Origin: Marinobacter halotolerans
GTDB taxonomy: Bacteria > Pseudomonadota > Gammaproteobacteria > Pseudomonadales > Oleiphilaceae
Direction of reading: 5' to 3'
Assembly: GCF_008795985.1 (NCBI RefSeq)
Contig: NZ_VMHP01000001.1
Coordinates: 930,001-994,000 of the forward strand
DNA length: 64,000 bases
Shown here: positions 23,213-32,709 of the stretch, one piece after another
How positions within the stretch are numbered: position 1 is the stretch's first letter
Layout of the letters: each line of letters begins with the position of its first letter
Program-made: the position numbers and the translations under genes
The notes under the pieces: model-generated
Told to the model about the DNA's origin: nothing
Database searches by the model: none
What the model saw: only the letters and a program-made list of their open reading frames with translations

Positions 23213-24445
23213 TTATACATAGAAATCCAGTTCTTCCTGATGCTTCAGCAAATCACGCATGGTGTAGGCGTCGTCCCCGAAGAAATACACCAGACCCCAA
23301 TGGGTACCAAAGGCGGTCCGTTTGGTGACGGTTTCCTCCAGCGGCGGGGTCAGCTCGTGAGACTCGAAGTAAGGATGATTCTCGGTCTCTTCCGGCATTT
23401 CCAGCCTGCTGACCACGCGGCGACGTGGATACACACCGAAGCATCCGGCGTAACCCTTCGCGTCCACCACCTCTTTCGGGAAAAAGGCTTTCACTTCTTC
23501 TTCGGTGGTCTTGGGATCAAAGGTCATGATCATGCCCTGATAGGCGTTAAAGCCATAGGCTTTCTCAAGCAGCTCGAACACCTTGAAGCCGGGTGGACGA
23601 TAGGCCACCTCGCCGAAGTACATAGTGCCGTCGCTGGTGACAAAGTACTCGGGATGGATAAAGCCGAACTCGATGTCGAAGGTTTTGATCAGCTTTTCGA
23701 TTTCCCGGGTAATCTGCTCGCGGTATTTCTCCAGGTCCGGCGTTGCTGGTACGAACACGGAATAGCCGAGGGTCACATACTCGGAAATGTTCAGGAACGC
23801 CACCTTGCCATTATGAATCCAGGCTTCCACCGCGAATTCCCAGCCGTCCAGGTGCGATTCCATCAGTACCGGGAATTCTTCCTCCGGAATGGTATCCACC
23901 TCGTCCGGCGTGCGGATGACCCGGTGGCCAAGGCAGCCCGCCTTGTCGAAGGCCTTGAGGTGAATCGGGTCGTTGGGGTCACCGTCCAGCTTCAGCAGCG
24001 TCTGGTTCACGCGCTTGAGGAAGCGAATGACGTCGTCCCGGTCGTGCGCCTCTTCGAAAATCCCCACGCGAATGCCACCTAACTGGGCACGGCGCTTCAT
24101 CAGGGCCTTGTCGCGCAACAGCATGGACTGGCCAAACAGCTTGGGCTGATCCATCAGTACCGAGTTGATAGCACCGGCCCATTCCACGGTTTCCTCAAAC
24201 AGGGGGATGGCAACGTCCACGCCCATTTCCTTGAGGGTCTGGGCGATTTCCACGGAACGGTCGTTAAGACGCTCGAAGTTCCAGGGTACGTAGGGAATGT
24301 CGTGTTCCTTGCAATAGGTTTCGGCCCAGTCCGGGGCTACTACAACGTAACGCCTGTCAAATTTGTCCGCAGCTTCAACCGCATTGAGACTCCAACCCAG
24401 GAGTGCAACGTAACCTTTATTCGGATCGTACTTTTGCTTGCTCAT
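23213..24445 (-). CDS. ATP-grasp domain protein of unknown specificity
   Basis: A 410-residue ATP-grasp enzyme; such enzymes join a carboxylate to an amine or thiol through an acyl phosphate. A Rossmann-like N-terminal part covers about 10-100, the ATP-grasp fold about 105-320 (LLRDKALMKRR, VLMESHLDGWEFAVEAW, FGEVAYRPPG). In the metal-binding strand the usual E-x-N-x-R reads Glu279-Val-Ala281-Tyr-Arg283, so the Asn ligand is replaced by Ala. A C-terminal region of 80 residues is outside the fold. AAGGAG precedes the ATG at 24445. First gene of the apparent operon with the 676-residue and ThDP proteins. Substrate unknown. Confidence 0.8.
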   Translation of the reverse strand: MSKQKYDPNKGYVALLGWSLNAVEAADKFDRRYVVVAPDWAETYCKEHDIPYVPWNFERLNDRSVEIAQTLKEMGVDVAIPLFEETVEWAGAINSVLMDQPKLFGQSMLLRDKALMKRRAQLGGIRVGIFEEAHDRDDVIRFLKRVNQTLLKLDGDPNDPIHLKAFDKAGCLGHRVIRTPDEVDTIPEEEFPVLMESHLDGWEFAVEAWIHNGKVAFLNISEYVTLGYSVFVPATPDLEKYREQITREIEKLIKTFDIEFGFIHPEYFVTSDGTMYFGEVAYRPPGFKVFELLEKAYGFNAYQGMIMTFDPKTTEEEVKAFFPKEVVDAKGYAGCFGVYPRRRVVSRLEMPEETENHPYFESHELTPPLEETVTKRTAFGTHWGLVYFFGDDAYTMRDLLKHQEELDFYV

Positions 24446-24521
24446 ATGCGTTCTCCTTGTTGCATGTACCTATAAACCTAATACTTTGACACTAAATGGC
24501 AACCGGCGCGGCGGCTCCAGA

Positions 24522-24572
24522 AACAATAAAGCGCCGGCACCTCAGGCTGTTGAGCCCCTGATGCCAGCGCTT
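24522..24572 (-). terminator. Terminator after mqo
   Basis: On the minus strand AGCGCTGGCATCAGG pairs, with one or two mismatches, with CCTGAGGTGCCGGCGCT, and TTTATTGTTT follows. It lies 19 bases after the mqo stop and before the ATP-grasp promoter region. Confidence 0.65.
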
Positions 24573-24590
24573 CGCGACCGATTAGAACAA

Positions 24591-26081
24591 TTAAGAATAT
24601 GACTGCAGTTTCAGTGTTTCCAGTGTCCGCTCACGAACCTTGTTGAGCAACTGCTCATCATCCACCAGAGACTGACCATAGGAATCCACCATGGTTTTCA
24701 TTCTCTCCTGCCACTCGGGCGACTGCATACGTTGACCAAAGCAACGCTGGATCACATCAATCATTGCGTGAACCGCAGTAGACGCCCCGGGCGAAGCACC
24801 CAGTAGCGCGGCCAGCGAGCCATCGCCGGCCGCCACAATCTCGGTGCCGAATTCCAGCTTGCCGCGCCCGTCTTTAGACTTCTTGATGATCTGCACGCGC
24901 TGCCCGGCATTCTGCAGGCGCCAGTCCTCTTCCCGGGCATCGGGAAAGTAGTTGCGCAGGGACGCCACGCGCTCACTGTGGGACTGGAACACCTCGCCGA
25001 TCAGATAGCGGGTAAGGTCCATATTGGTGCGGCTGACCGACAACATCGGCCGGAGATTGGTGGAACGGACCGAGCCAAACAGGTCGAAGACCGACCCCTG
25101 CTTCAGGAAGCGGGTTGTAAAGCCGGCAAAGGGTCCGAACAACAGGGCCGGTTCGCCGTTGATGATACGGGTATCCAGATGCGGTACAGACATGGGTGGC
25201 GCGCCCATGGGTGCTTTGCCGTACACCTTGGAATTGTGCTGCTTCACAATCTCCGGCTTCTGACAGACCAGCCACTGCCCGCTGACCGGGAAGCCACCAT
25301 AACCCTTGGACTCCTGGATATTGGATTTCTGCAACATCGGCAGTGCACCACCGCCGGCCCCCAGGAATACAAAACCGGCCTCGAGCTTTTGCACTTCGCC
25401 GCTGAGCTGGTTCTTGACCCGCACTTTCCAGCGGCCGTTATCTCTCTGGGCCAGGTAATGCACCGGGCTATTGAGCATCAGCTCAAAATTGGGCGTGGTC
25501 TCCAGAAACTCCACCATATTGCGGGTCAGGGAGCCGAAATCCACGTCGGCGCCGTGGTTAACGCGCGTGGCGGCCACCCGCTCCATGGGGTCACGGTTCT
25601 GGACCACCAGCGGCATCCACTCTTCCAGCTCCCGGGGGGATTCGGTGAACTGCATTTCCCGGAACAGGTGGTGGGCGCTAAGCTTCTCGTGCCGGCGCCT
25701 CAGGTATTCCACGTTCTTCTCGCCCCAGACAAAGCTCTGGTGCGGGGTGCGGTTAATGAAGGATTCCGGTTCCGGCAGGATGCCCTGCTCCACCAGGTAA
25801 GACCAGAACTGCAGCGATACCTCGAAGGACGCGTTGATCTGCAGCGCCCGATCAATGGATACGTCGCCGTCTTCCGTTTCCGGCGTGTAATTGAGCTCGC
25901 AGTATCCGGCGTGGCCGGTACCGGCATTGTTCCAACCATCCGTGCTTTCATGGGCCACGTGATCAAGACGTTCCACCATGACGATGTCCAGGGACGGGTC
26001 GAGTTGCCGGAGCATCATGCCGAGGGTAGCGCTCATGACGCCCCCGCCGACCAGCACTACATCTGCCTGTCTAACGGCCAT
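24591..26081 (-). CDS. mqo: Malate:quinone oxidoreductase
   Basis: FAD-dependent, membrane-associated TCA-cycle enzyme that oxidises malate to oxaloacetate and reduces ubiquinone. The 496-residue protein has the FAD motif VLVGGGVMSATLGMML near 10-25, the family stretch HESTDGWNNAGTGHAGYCELNYTP in the region 44-67, and GASPGAST near 428. Normal length. Single gene with its own terminator. It draws on the ubiquinone made by the ubi genes elsewhere in the window. Confidence 0.95.
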   Translation of the reverse strand: MAVRQADVVLVGGGVMSATLGMMLRQLDPSLDIVMVERLDHVAHESTDGWNNAGTGHAGYCELNYTPETEDGDVSIDRALQINASFEVSLQFWSYLVEQGILPEPESFINRTPHQSFVWGEKNVEYLRRRHEKLSAHHLFREMQFTESPRELEEWMPLVVQNRDPMERVAATRVNHGADVDFGSLTRNMVEFLETTPNFELMLNSPVHYLAQRDNGRWKVRVKNQLSGEVQKLEAGFVFLGAGGGALPMLQKSNIQESKGYGGFPVSGQWLVCQKPEIVKQHNSKVYGKAPMGAPPMSVPHLDTRIINGEPALLFGPFAGFTTRFLKQGSVFDLFGSVRSTNLRPMLSVSRTNMDLTRYLIGEVFQSHSERVASLRNYFPDAREEDWRLQNAGQRVQIIKKSKDGRGKLEFGTEIVAAGDGSLAALLGASPGASTAVHAMIDVIQRCFGQRMQSPEWQERMKTMVDSYGQSLVDDEQLLNKVRERTLETLKLQSYS

Positions 26082-26301
26082 TGCTAATCACCCTAATCGT
26101 GTGAGGTGTTATATGAATACCGCGGCCCAGCCACGATCAGCAGCGGGCCTGTCTGTGTTCGGTGGCGCGATTATCCCGATTTTTCCACCAATAATAAAAT
26201 GTGTTACCAAACCAGTCGCACCCTGCCCGGCTTTACGTGCACTGGCCGGGAGTGGGTCAAATGTTTAGAATGCGCGGACTCGCAACTACTAGGGCGCTAC
26301 T

Positions 26302-27273
26302 ATGCTTTTGGCCGGTCTCGCAATCCTGTTTGGTCTTATTCTCCTGGTCTGGAGTGCCGACCGATTCATTGAGGGTGCAGCCGCTACCGCGAAACATCTG
26401 GGCATGCCCTCGCTGCTGATCGGGATGGTGATCATCGGCTTTGGTACCTCGGCTCCTGAACTGGCCGTCTCCGCCATGGCGGCACTGGACGGCAACCCCG
26501 GGCTGGCACTGGGCAATGCCTACGGCTCGAACATTACCAATATTGCGGTGATTGTGGGCATTACCGCCATGATTGCGCCCATTGCGGTGCATTCACAGGT
26601 ACTTCGCAAAGAGTTGCCCCTGCTGCTGGCCCTGACGGTATTTGCCGGCTATCAGCTGATCGATGGTGAGCTCAGCCGCCTCGACGGCTGGCTCCTGCTG
26701 GTGGTTTTCACTGCGGTGATGGGCTGGTCAATCTTCCAGGGAATCCGTGGCAAGGCTGACCCCCTGGCAGGAGACGCCGAGGCCGAAATCATCCAGCATC
26801 CCATGCCCCTGAACAAAGCCCTTATGTGGCTGGTCATTGGTCTGGTCCTGCTGCTGGTCAGTTCGCGAATGCTGGTCTGGGGCGCGGTATTCATTGCCCA
26901 AAGCCTGGGCGTCAGTGATCTGGTCATCGGCCTGACCATCGTGGCCATCGGAACGTCACTGCCAGAGCTGGCATCCGCTCTGGCAGCGGTCAAAAAGAAT
27001 GAGCACGACCTTATACTGGGCAATATTATCGGCTCGGGTATTTTCAACACCCTTGCTGTTGTGGGTCTAGCCGCAACCATCGAGCCCCTGTCGGTTGAGA
27101 TGGAGGTCCTCTATCGCGACTGGACGCTGATGACCGCCCTGACGCTCGGGCTCATGCTTATGGGGTTTGGCCTCAGCGGCAAACCCCGCATCATCACCCG
27201 TCTGGACGGCGCCATCCTCAGCCTGGTTTATGTGGGCTATGCCGGCTTCCTGATTTCCACCGTGCTTGGCTGA
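26302..27273 (+). CDS. Calcium/sodium antiporter (CaCA family, YrbG-like)
   Basis: Inner-membrane cation exchanger, 323 residues with about ten spans. The two alpha repeats are clear: GFGTSAPELAVSAMAA with GNAYGSNITNIAV near 50-80, and AIGTSLPELASALAA with GNIIGSGIFNTLAV near 215-250. The acidic residue in each GTSxPE motif binds the cation. A 220-base gap separates it from the divergent mqo gene. The stop is six bases from the convergent msrB stop. Confidence 0.9.
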   Translation: MLLAGLAILFGLILLVWSADRFIEGAAATAKHLGMPSLLIGMVIIGFGTSAPELAVSAMAALDGNPGLALGNAYGSNITNIAVIVGITAMIAPIAVHSQVLRKELPLLLALTVFAGYQLIDGELSRLDGWLLLVVFTAVMGWSIFQGIRGKADPLAGDAEAEIIQHPMPLNKALMWLVIGLVLLLVSSRMLVWGAVFIAQSLGVSDLVIGLTIVAIGTSLPELASALAAVKKNEHDLILGNIIGSGIFNTLAVVGLAATIEPLSVEMEVLYRDWTLMTALTLGLMLMGFGLSGKPRIITRLDGAILSLVYVGYAGFLISTVLG

Positions 27274-27279
27274 CCGGCC

Positions 27280-27708
27280 TCAGTTGCCGGTTTCACGGAA
27301 TTCCATGGCAACCGAGTTAAGGCAGTAACGCTGGCCGGTGGGTGCAGGACCATCGGGAAAAACATGCCCCAGATGACTGTCGCACCGGGGACAGCGGACT
27401 TCGGTTCGCTGCATCCCCAGGCTGTTGTCCTCGATGTAGCGGATGTGCTCCTTGTCAAAAGGCTGGAAAAAGCTGGGCCAGCCGGTTCCCGAATCAAACT
27501 TTGAATCGGAACTGAACAGAGGCAGCCCGCAGAGCCGACAGTCGTAGACACCCGCGTTCTTGTTATCCAGCAGAGTGCCACAAAAAGGCCTTTCGGTGCC
27601 GTGATCCAGCAGCACCCGCCGCTCCTCTTCCGACAGGTGGGCTGCCTTTTCTTCAATTTGTTCCCGCGTGAGCGGGGTCAGGTCGTACCCGGCAGCAGAT
27701 GTACTCAT
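27280..27708 (-). CDS. msrB: Peptide methionine (R)-S-oxide reductase MsrB
   Basis: Repairs the R isomer of methionine sulfoxide in proteins. The 142-residue enzyme has the zinc CxxC pairs (CRLCG near 54-58 and CPRCDSH near 103-109) and the catalytic cysteine in RYCLNSVAM near 125-133. No signal peptide, so cytoplasmic. It follows msrA by ten bases, giving an msrA-msrB pair that repairs both isomers. Confidence 0.95.
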   Translation of the reverse strand: MSTSAAGYDLTPLTREQIEEKAAHLSEEERRVLLDHGTERPFCGTLLDNKNAGVYDCRLCGLPLFSSDSKFDSGTGWPSFFQPFDKEHIRYIEDNSLGMQRTEVRCPRCDSHLGHVFPDGPAPTGQRYCLNSVAMEFRETGN

Positions 27709-27718
27709 GGGTGGTTCC

Positions 27719-28363
27719 TCAATCGTTGTCGTCGTTGGTGTATTCAGGCTTCAGGCGCTCAGGAAAGCTGCTCGCAAGCTTCTCCATTTTCGGCGCCGCT
27801 ACCGCCATCACATAGGGCTGATAGGGATTCTTCGCCGCAAAGTTCTGGTGGTAGGACTCGGCCGGATGAAACGCTTCCAGCGGCTCCAGCGTTGTCACCA
27901 GCGGCTCCTTGTAAACGCCCGCCTCGTTCAGAAGATTAACGTAGGCCTGGGCCACCTGCTTCTGATCTTCGGTCTCATAGAAAACCACAGAGCGGTACTG
28001 GGTACCCCGGTCATTGCCCTGGCGGTTCAACTGGGTAGGGTCATGGGCAACCGAGAAGAATATCTTCAGCAGTTCGCCAAAACTGACCTTTGCCGAATCG
28101 TACTGAACGGCCACCACTTCAGCGTGACCGGTCTGACCGGAACAGACCGCTTCGTAGTTGGCGGTTTCCGGGCTGCCGCCAGCATAGCCGGAAATGACGC
28201 CGGTAACCCCGTCAACGGCAAGAAATACCGCTTCCACGCACCAGAAGCAGCCGCCTCCCAGGACCACCCGCTGCTCGCCGGTTTCGCCAGTCAGATCATG
28301 CTCCGGATCCGGAAAACGGCTTCGGGGCACATTCATTCCCGGTATATCGCAAGATGTTGTCAT
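27719..28363 (-). CDS. msrA: Peptide methionine (S)-S-oxide reductase MsrA
   Basis: Repairs the S isomer of methionine sulfoxide. The 214-residue protein has the active-site motif [11 protein letters not shown] near 39-49 and conserved [11 protein letters not shown] and YHQNF segments. AGAGGTAG precedes the ATG at 28363. It lies 22 bases after chrA on the same strand and before msrB, so it may be transcribed as fumC-chrA-msrA-msrB. Confidence 0.95.
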   Translation of the reverse strand: MTTSCDIPGMNVPRSRFPDPEHDLTGETGEQRVVLGGGCFWCVEAVFLAVDGVTGVISGYAGGSPETANYEAVCSGQTGHAEVVAVQYDSAKVSFGELLKIFFSVAHDPTQLNRQGNDRGTQYRSVVFYETEDQKQVAQAYVNLLNEAGVYKEPLVTTLEPLEAFHPAESYHQNFAAKNPYQPYVMAVAAPKMEKLASSFPERLKPEYTNDDND

Positions 28364-28385
28364 ATCTACCTCTGGTTCCGGTTTG

Positions 28386-29558
28386 TTAAAACAGCCAAAA
28401 GCCCACCAGCCCGCTTAAAAACGCCAGCAGCCATACGGGCACCTGCCAGAGCGACAGCGCCGCCCAGACCAACAGCACAAAACCGACCGACGCCGGCGAC
28501 ACCACGCCGGATGTCCATACCGGATCGTAGAGCGCAGACAGCAGCAGCCCAACCACTCCGGCATTCACGCCTGCCAGGGCGGACCTTGCCCCGGCGTGAT
28601 TCCTCACATACTGCCACAGTGGCAGGCCTGCAAACACCAGCAGGGCGCCGGGCAGGAACACCGCTGCCACACCCACTGCAGCACCGGACCAGCCCTGTTC
28701 CACTCCACCCAGAAACGCAGAGAAGGAGAAGAGCGGCCCCGGCATGGCCTGGGCGACGCCATAACCCGCCAGAAAGGTATCCGCCGGTATCGCGCCCGAA
28801 GCCACAAAGCTCTCTTCCAGCCATGGCAACACCACGTGGCCGCCACCAAATACCAGTGCACCGGCACGGTATAGTTCCGCGGCAATCGCGGTATGGGCGC
28901 CGGCACCCCAGGGCAGGAAAGTTAACAACAGCAGCCCGAGGAACAGAGAGAAGAACACCATCGGCTTGCGAGTTCTTACCGGAATATCCAGTGCACCACC
29001 GGCCTTGTCGGAAGGCAGCCCGAGCCAGGCGCCGGTGATACCCGCAACCACCAGCGCCAGCGCCTGTATCCAGACACTCCCGGCGACCAGCAGCGCCGCC
29101 GCTACCAGTACCGCAATAGTGCGGCGGGGACGATCCGGGCAAAGCTTGGTGCCCATCTGCCAGACCGCCTGGGCCACCACCGCAACAACAAAGAGCTTGA
29201 GGCCCGTTACCCAGCCGCCGGACCCGGCCTCGGGCCAGAGCACCATTCCCGAGGCAAAAAGCGCCATGATCAGCGCCGACGGCAGGGTAAATCCGACCCA
29301 GGCAGCTGCTGCCCCCGGGTAGCCGCCCCGCAGGTAGCCAACGGTGAGCCCCACCTGGCTTGACGCCGGGCCCGGCAGCATCTGACATAAGGCCACAACT
29401 TCCGCGTAGGCCTGCTCCGTCACCCATTGCCGGCGCTTCACAAACTCATCGTAGAAGAAACCCAGGTGGGCAACAGGCCCACCGAATGACGTCAGCCCCA
29501 GGCGCAGGAACAACAGAAAAATTGCTAGCGTCGATCCTGCCTCCCTGGGCTTCTGCAT
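28386..29558 (-). CDS. chrA: Chromate transporter ChrA (two-domain form)
   Basis: Membrane protein of the CHR family that exports chromate by proton antiport. The 390-residue protein has two homologous CHR domains, each opening with an FGGP/FGGGH type motif (LTSFGGPVAHLGFF near 17-30; LVFGGGHVVLPWLEE in the second half) and about ten spans in total. It lies only six bases downstream of fumC, and 22 bases upstream of msrA. Chromate as substrate rests on family membership. Confidence 0.87.
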   Translation of the reverse strand: MQKPREAGSTLAIFLLFLRLGLTSFGGPVAHLGFFYDEFVKRRQWVTEQAYAEVVALCQMLPGPASSQVGLTVGYLRGGYPGAAAAWVGFTLPSALIMALFASGMVLWPEAGSGGWVTGLKLFVVAVVAQAVWQMGTKLCPDRPRRTIAVLVAAALLVAGSVWIQALALVVAGITGAWLGLPSDKAGGALDIPVRTRKPMVFFSLFLGLLLLTFLPWGAGAHTAIAAELYRAGALVFGGGHVVLPWLEESFVASGAIPADTFLAGYGVAQAMPGPLFSFSAFLGGVEQGWSGAAVGVAAVFLPGALLVFAGLPLWQYVRNHAGARSALAGVNAGVVGLLLSALYDPVWTSGVVSPASVGFVLLVWAALSLWQVPVWLLAFLSGLVGFWLF

Positions 29559-29564
29559 GGGATG

Positions 29565-30938
29565 TCAGCCCCCTCCGCGGGTCAGTTTCAGCGGGTCCAT
29601 CAGATCTTCCAGCTGGGAACGGCTCAGCCCGCTGCGCTCCTCGGCCACATCAATAACGGCTCGTCCGGTTTTATACGCTTCCTTGGCAATATCGGACGCC
29701 AGGGCGTAGCCGATTTCCGGGTTGAGCGCGGTTACCAGAACCGGGTTCTTGCCGACTGCAGCATCAAGCGTGTCGCTATTGACCGTAAAGCCACGGATGG
29801 CCCGGTCCGCCAGATTGGTCATTGAGTTGCCCAATAGCTCGATCATATCCAGCAGATTGGCCCCTACCAGTGGCAGCATCACGTTCAACTGGAAGTTGCC
29901 GGACTGCCCCGCAATGGCGTTAGTGCTGTCCAGCCCCATGACCTGGGCGGTCGCCATGGCCACTGACTCCGGTATAACCGGGTTCACCTTGCCCGGCATG
30001 ATGCTGCTGCCCGGCTGCAACGCCGGCAGGCTGATTTCCGCCAGGCCGTGGATGGGGCCGCTGTTCATCCAGCGAAGATCGTTGGCAATTTTGGTCAGCA
30101 CCACCGCCAGCCCTCGGAGCTGGGCAGACAAATTCACCGGCGCATCAATCGCACTCTGGCCCACAAACTTGTGGTCCATTGAGCGGAAAGCATAACCGGT
30201 CTTATCTTTCAGGGATTTTACAAACTGCTCGGTAAATTCCTCGGGCGCGTTAACTCCCGTGCCCACGGCAGTTCCACCCTGGGGAACCGCCAGCAAGTCA
30301 TTGGCGGCGGCATCAAGGCGCTTTTCGGTCGCCAACAGTTGCTCCCGCCAGGTTCGGAGTTCCTGGCCAAGGGTAACCGGCATGGCATCCATCAGGTGTG
30401 TACGGCCGGTTTTTACCTGCTCATTCAACACCCCCTCACGCTCGTAGATCATGCCGCACAGATGCGTAAGTGCCGGTAACAGTCGCTCCTGAACACCCGC
30501 CACCGCACTGACGTGGATCGCCGTGGGAATGACATCATTGGAGCTCTGGCTCATATTGACGTGATCGTTGGGGTGCACTTCCAGCCCCGACTGGTTGGCC
30601 AGGGCGGAAATCACCTCATTGACGTTCATATTGGTGCTGGTGCCAGAACCGGTCTGGTATCTGTCCACCGGAAACTGGTCATCAAACTCGCCGTCCAGAA
30701 TCCGATCACCGGCTTCTGAAATACCATCCCGCAATCGGGTTTCCATCAACCCCAGGCTGGTATTGGCATCAGCGGCCGCCTGCTTGATACGTACGACGGC
30801 CCGGATGAATTCCGTGGGCATGGGAAGCCCGCTGACCGGGAAATTCTCGACGGCGCGCTGGGTCTGGGCGCCCCAGAGCGCATCTTTTGGCACATGAACG
30901 TCACCCAGGCTGTCTTTTTCGATTCGGTAGTCCATCAT
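29565..30938 (-). CDS. fumC: Fumarate hydratase class II
   Basis: Iron-independent fumarase of the TCA cycle, 457 residues. The fumarase/aspartase signature GSSIMPGKVNPV is visible near 310-322, and the conserved TGSGTSTNMNVNEV and SSNDVIPTA segments lie in the first third. AAGGAGG is close to the ATG at 30938 (MMDYRIEKD); upstream extension to 30968 lacks a ribosome site. Class II fumarases replace the Fe-S type under iron limitation or oxidative stress, which fits the chrA and msrAB genes that follow it closely. Confidence 0.95.
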   Translation of the reverse strand: MMDYRIEKDSLGDVHVPKDALWGAQTQRAVENFPVSGLPMPTEFIRAVVRIKQAAADANTSLGLMETRLRDGISEAGDRILDGEFDDQFPVDRYQTGSGTSTNMNVNEVISALANQSGLEVHPNDHVNMSQSSNDVIPTAIHVSAVAGVQERLLPALTHLCGMIYEREGVLNEQVKTGRTHLMDAMPVTLGQELRTWREQLLATEKRLDAAANDLLAVPQGGTAVGTGVNAPEEFTEQFVKSLKDKTGYAFRSMDHKFVGQSAIDAPVNLSAQLRGLAVVLTKIANDLRWMNSGPIHGLAEISLPALQPGSSIMPGKVNPVIPESVAMATAQVMGLDSTNAIAGQSGNFQLNVMLPLVGANLLDMIELLGNSMTNLADRAIRGFTVNSDTLDAAVGKNPVLVTALNPEIGYALASDIAKEAYKTGRAVIDVAEERSGLSRSQLEDLMDPLKLTRGGG

Positions 30939-31092
30939 TGAGTCCTCCTTGCTTTCGGGCGTTGGCATGTTCGCCTGTCACCAGTTTACGCCTACCAGCC
31001 GCTGCCATGACAACCGTTCCATATAACGGTAGCTGACGCCGATCGCGTAACGCAAAGAGGCACGTCCCTGTGCCGGATCCTCACTTTCCCGA

Positions 31093-32613
31093 TCAGAAAA
31101 AACCGAGAGGATTGATGTCGTAGCTAACCAGCAAATTCTTGGTCTGCTGGTAGTGGTCCAGCGCCATTTTGTGGTTCTCGCGGCCAACGCCGGATTTCTT
31201 GTAACCACCGAAGGCGGCGTGAGCAGGGTACTGGTGATAGCAGTTGGTCCACACCCTGCCAGCCTGGATGCCACGGCCAACCCGGAAGGCGCGGTTGATG
31301 TCCCGGGTCCATAGCCCGGCTCCCAGCCCGAATTCGGTGTCGTTGGCGATGGCCAGGGCTTCCTCCTCGTCCTTGAAAGTGGTCACGCCCACCACCGGGC
31401 CGAAGATCTCTTCCTGGAACACGCGCATGTCGTTCCGCCCCTTAAACAGGGTTGGCTGAACATAGAAGCCATTGTTGTACTCGCCCTCCATTTCCTGGCG
31501 ACCGCCGCCGGTAAGCACTTCCGCCCCTTCCTGCTTGCCGATCTCGAGGTAGGACATGATCTTGTCGAACTGTTCCTTGCTGGCCTGGGCGCCTACCTGA
31601 ACATCGGTATCCAGCGGGTTTCCGCGCTTGATGGACTTGGTGCGTTCAACCACCTTCGCCATGAACTCCTCATACATATCTTCCTGCACCAGAGCGCGGG
31701 ACGGACAGGTGCACACCTCGCCCTGGTTAAAGAACGCCAGAACCAGTCCCTCCACACACTTGTCGATGAATTCCGGCTCGGCCTTCATCACGTCGGAGAA
31801 ATAAATGTTCGGGGATTTGCCACCCAGCTCCACGGTGGAGGGAATGATGTTCTCCGCCGCGCATTTGAGGATATGGGAGCCTACCGGGGTGGAGCCGGTG
31901 AAGGCGATCTTGGCGATACGCTTGCTGGTTGCCAGCGCCTGGCCGGCCTCAACGCCATAGCCGTTGACGATGTTAATAACCCCCGCAGGCAGCAAGTCGC
32001 CAATCAGCTCCATCAGTACCAGAATGCTGGCCGGCGTCTGTTCGGCTGGCTTCATGACCGTGCAGTTGCCCGCCGCAAGGCAGGGCGCCAGCTTCCAGGT
32101 GGCCATCAGTATCGGAAAGTTCCAGGGTATGATCTGGCCAACAACGCCCAGCGGCTCGTGGTAATGATAGGCCACGGTGTTGGCATCAATGGCGCTGGAG
32201 GTGTCTTCCTGCGCCCGGATACAGGCCGCGAAATAACGGAAATGGTCCACCGCCAGCGGCAGATCGGCATTGATGGTTTCCCGCACCGCCTTGCCGTTGT
32301 CCCAGGTCTCGGCGACTGCCAGCATCTCCAGATTCTGCTCCATGCGGTCAGCGATTTTCAGCAGAATGTTGGAGCGTTCGGTGGTGGACATCCCACCCCA
32401 GGCAGGCGCCGCCTTGTGGGCTGCGTCGAGAGCAAGATCAATATCTTCCTGGCCGGAGCGCGGAATCTCACAGATGACCTCGCCAGTGACCGGAGTGATG
32501 TTTTCGAAGTACTGGCCTTTAACCGGGGCAACCCATTCGCCGCCGATGTAGTTTTCGTAACGGGATTTGAAAGAGACAACGGAACCTTCTTTACCGGGAT
32601 TCGCATAAATCAT
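31093..32613 (-). CDS. NAD(P)-dependent aldehyde dehydrogenase, ExaC/AldB-like
   Basis: Oxidises aldehydes to acids, 506 residues, full length. The Rossmann motif FTGSTPVG lies near 240, the general base region VELGGKSPN near 262-270, and the catalytic cysteine in [14 protein letters not shown] near 301. The C-terminal [26 protein letters not shown] resembles AldB and ExaC acetaldehyde/long-chain aldehyde dehydrogenases. It lies 96 bases downstream of the second WS/DGAT gene on the same strand. Inference: fatty or short-chain aldehyde oxidation. Confidence 0.9.
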   Translation of the reverse strand: MIYANPGKEGSVVSFKSRYENYIGGEWVAPVKGQYFENITPVTGEVICEIPRSGQEDIDLALDAAHKAAPAWGGMSTTERSNILLKIADRMEQNLEMLAVAETWDNGKAVRETINADLPLAVDHFRYFAACIRAQEDTSSAIDANTVAYHYHEPLGVVGQIIPWNFPILMATWKLAPCLAAGNCTVMKPAEQTPASILVLMELIGDLLPAGVINIVNGYGVEAGQALATSKRIAKIAFTGSTPVGSHILKCAAENIIPSTVELGGKSPNIYFSDVMKAEPEFIDKCVEGLVLAFFNQGEVCTCPSRALVQEDMYEEFMAKVVERTKSIKRGNPLDTDVQVGAQASKEQFDKIMSYLEIGKQEGAEVLTGGGRQEMEGEYNNGFYVQPTLFKGRNDMRVFQEEIFGPVVGVTTFKDEEEALAIANDTEFGLGAGLWTRDINRAFRVGRGIQAGRVWTNCYHQYPAHAAFGGYKKSGVGRENHKMALDHYQQTKNLLVSYDINPLGFF

Positions 32614-32709
32614 GGGGATGACCTTTTTTGTGGTTATTGGTCACTTCACTTTAAACCTGCGCCCCAATGAAAAGAATGACTCTATCGCGGCGAAAACCCG
32701 TCCATTGGT

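Noticed and set aside
23051..24082. Plus-strand frame of 343 codons opposite the ATP-grasp gene
   Set aside because: Shadow; no ribosome site and no domain; crosses the gap between two minus-strand genes.
24978..26087. Plus-strand frame of 369 codons opposite mqo
   Set aside because: Shadow of mqo, which is unambiguous.
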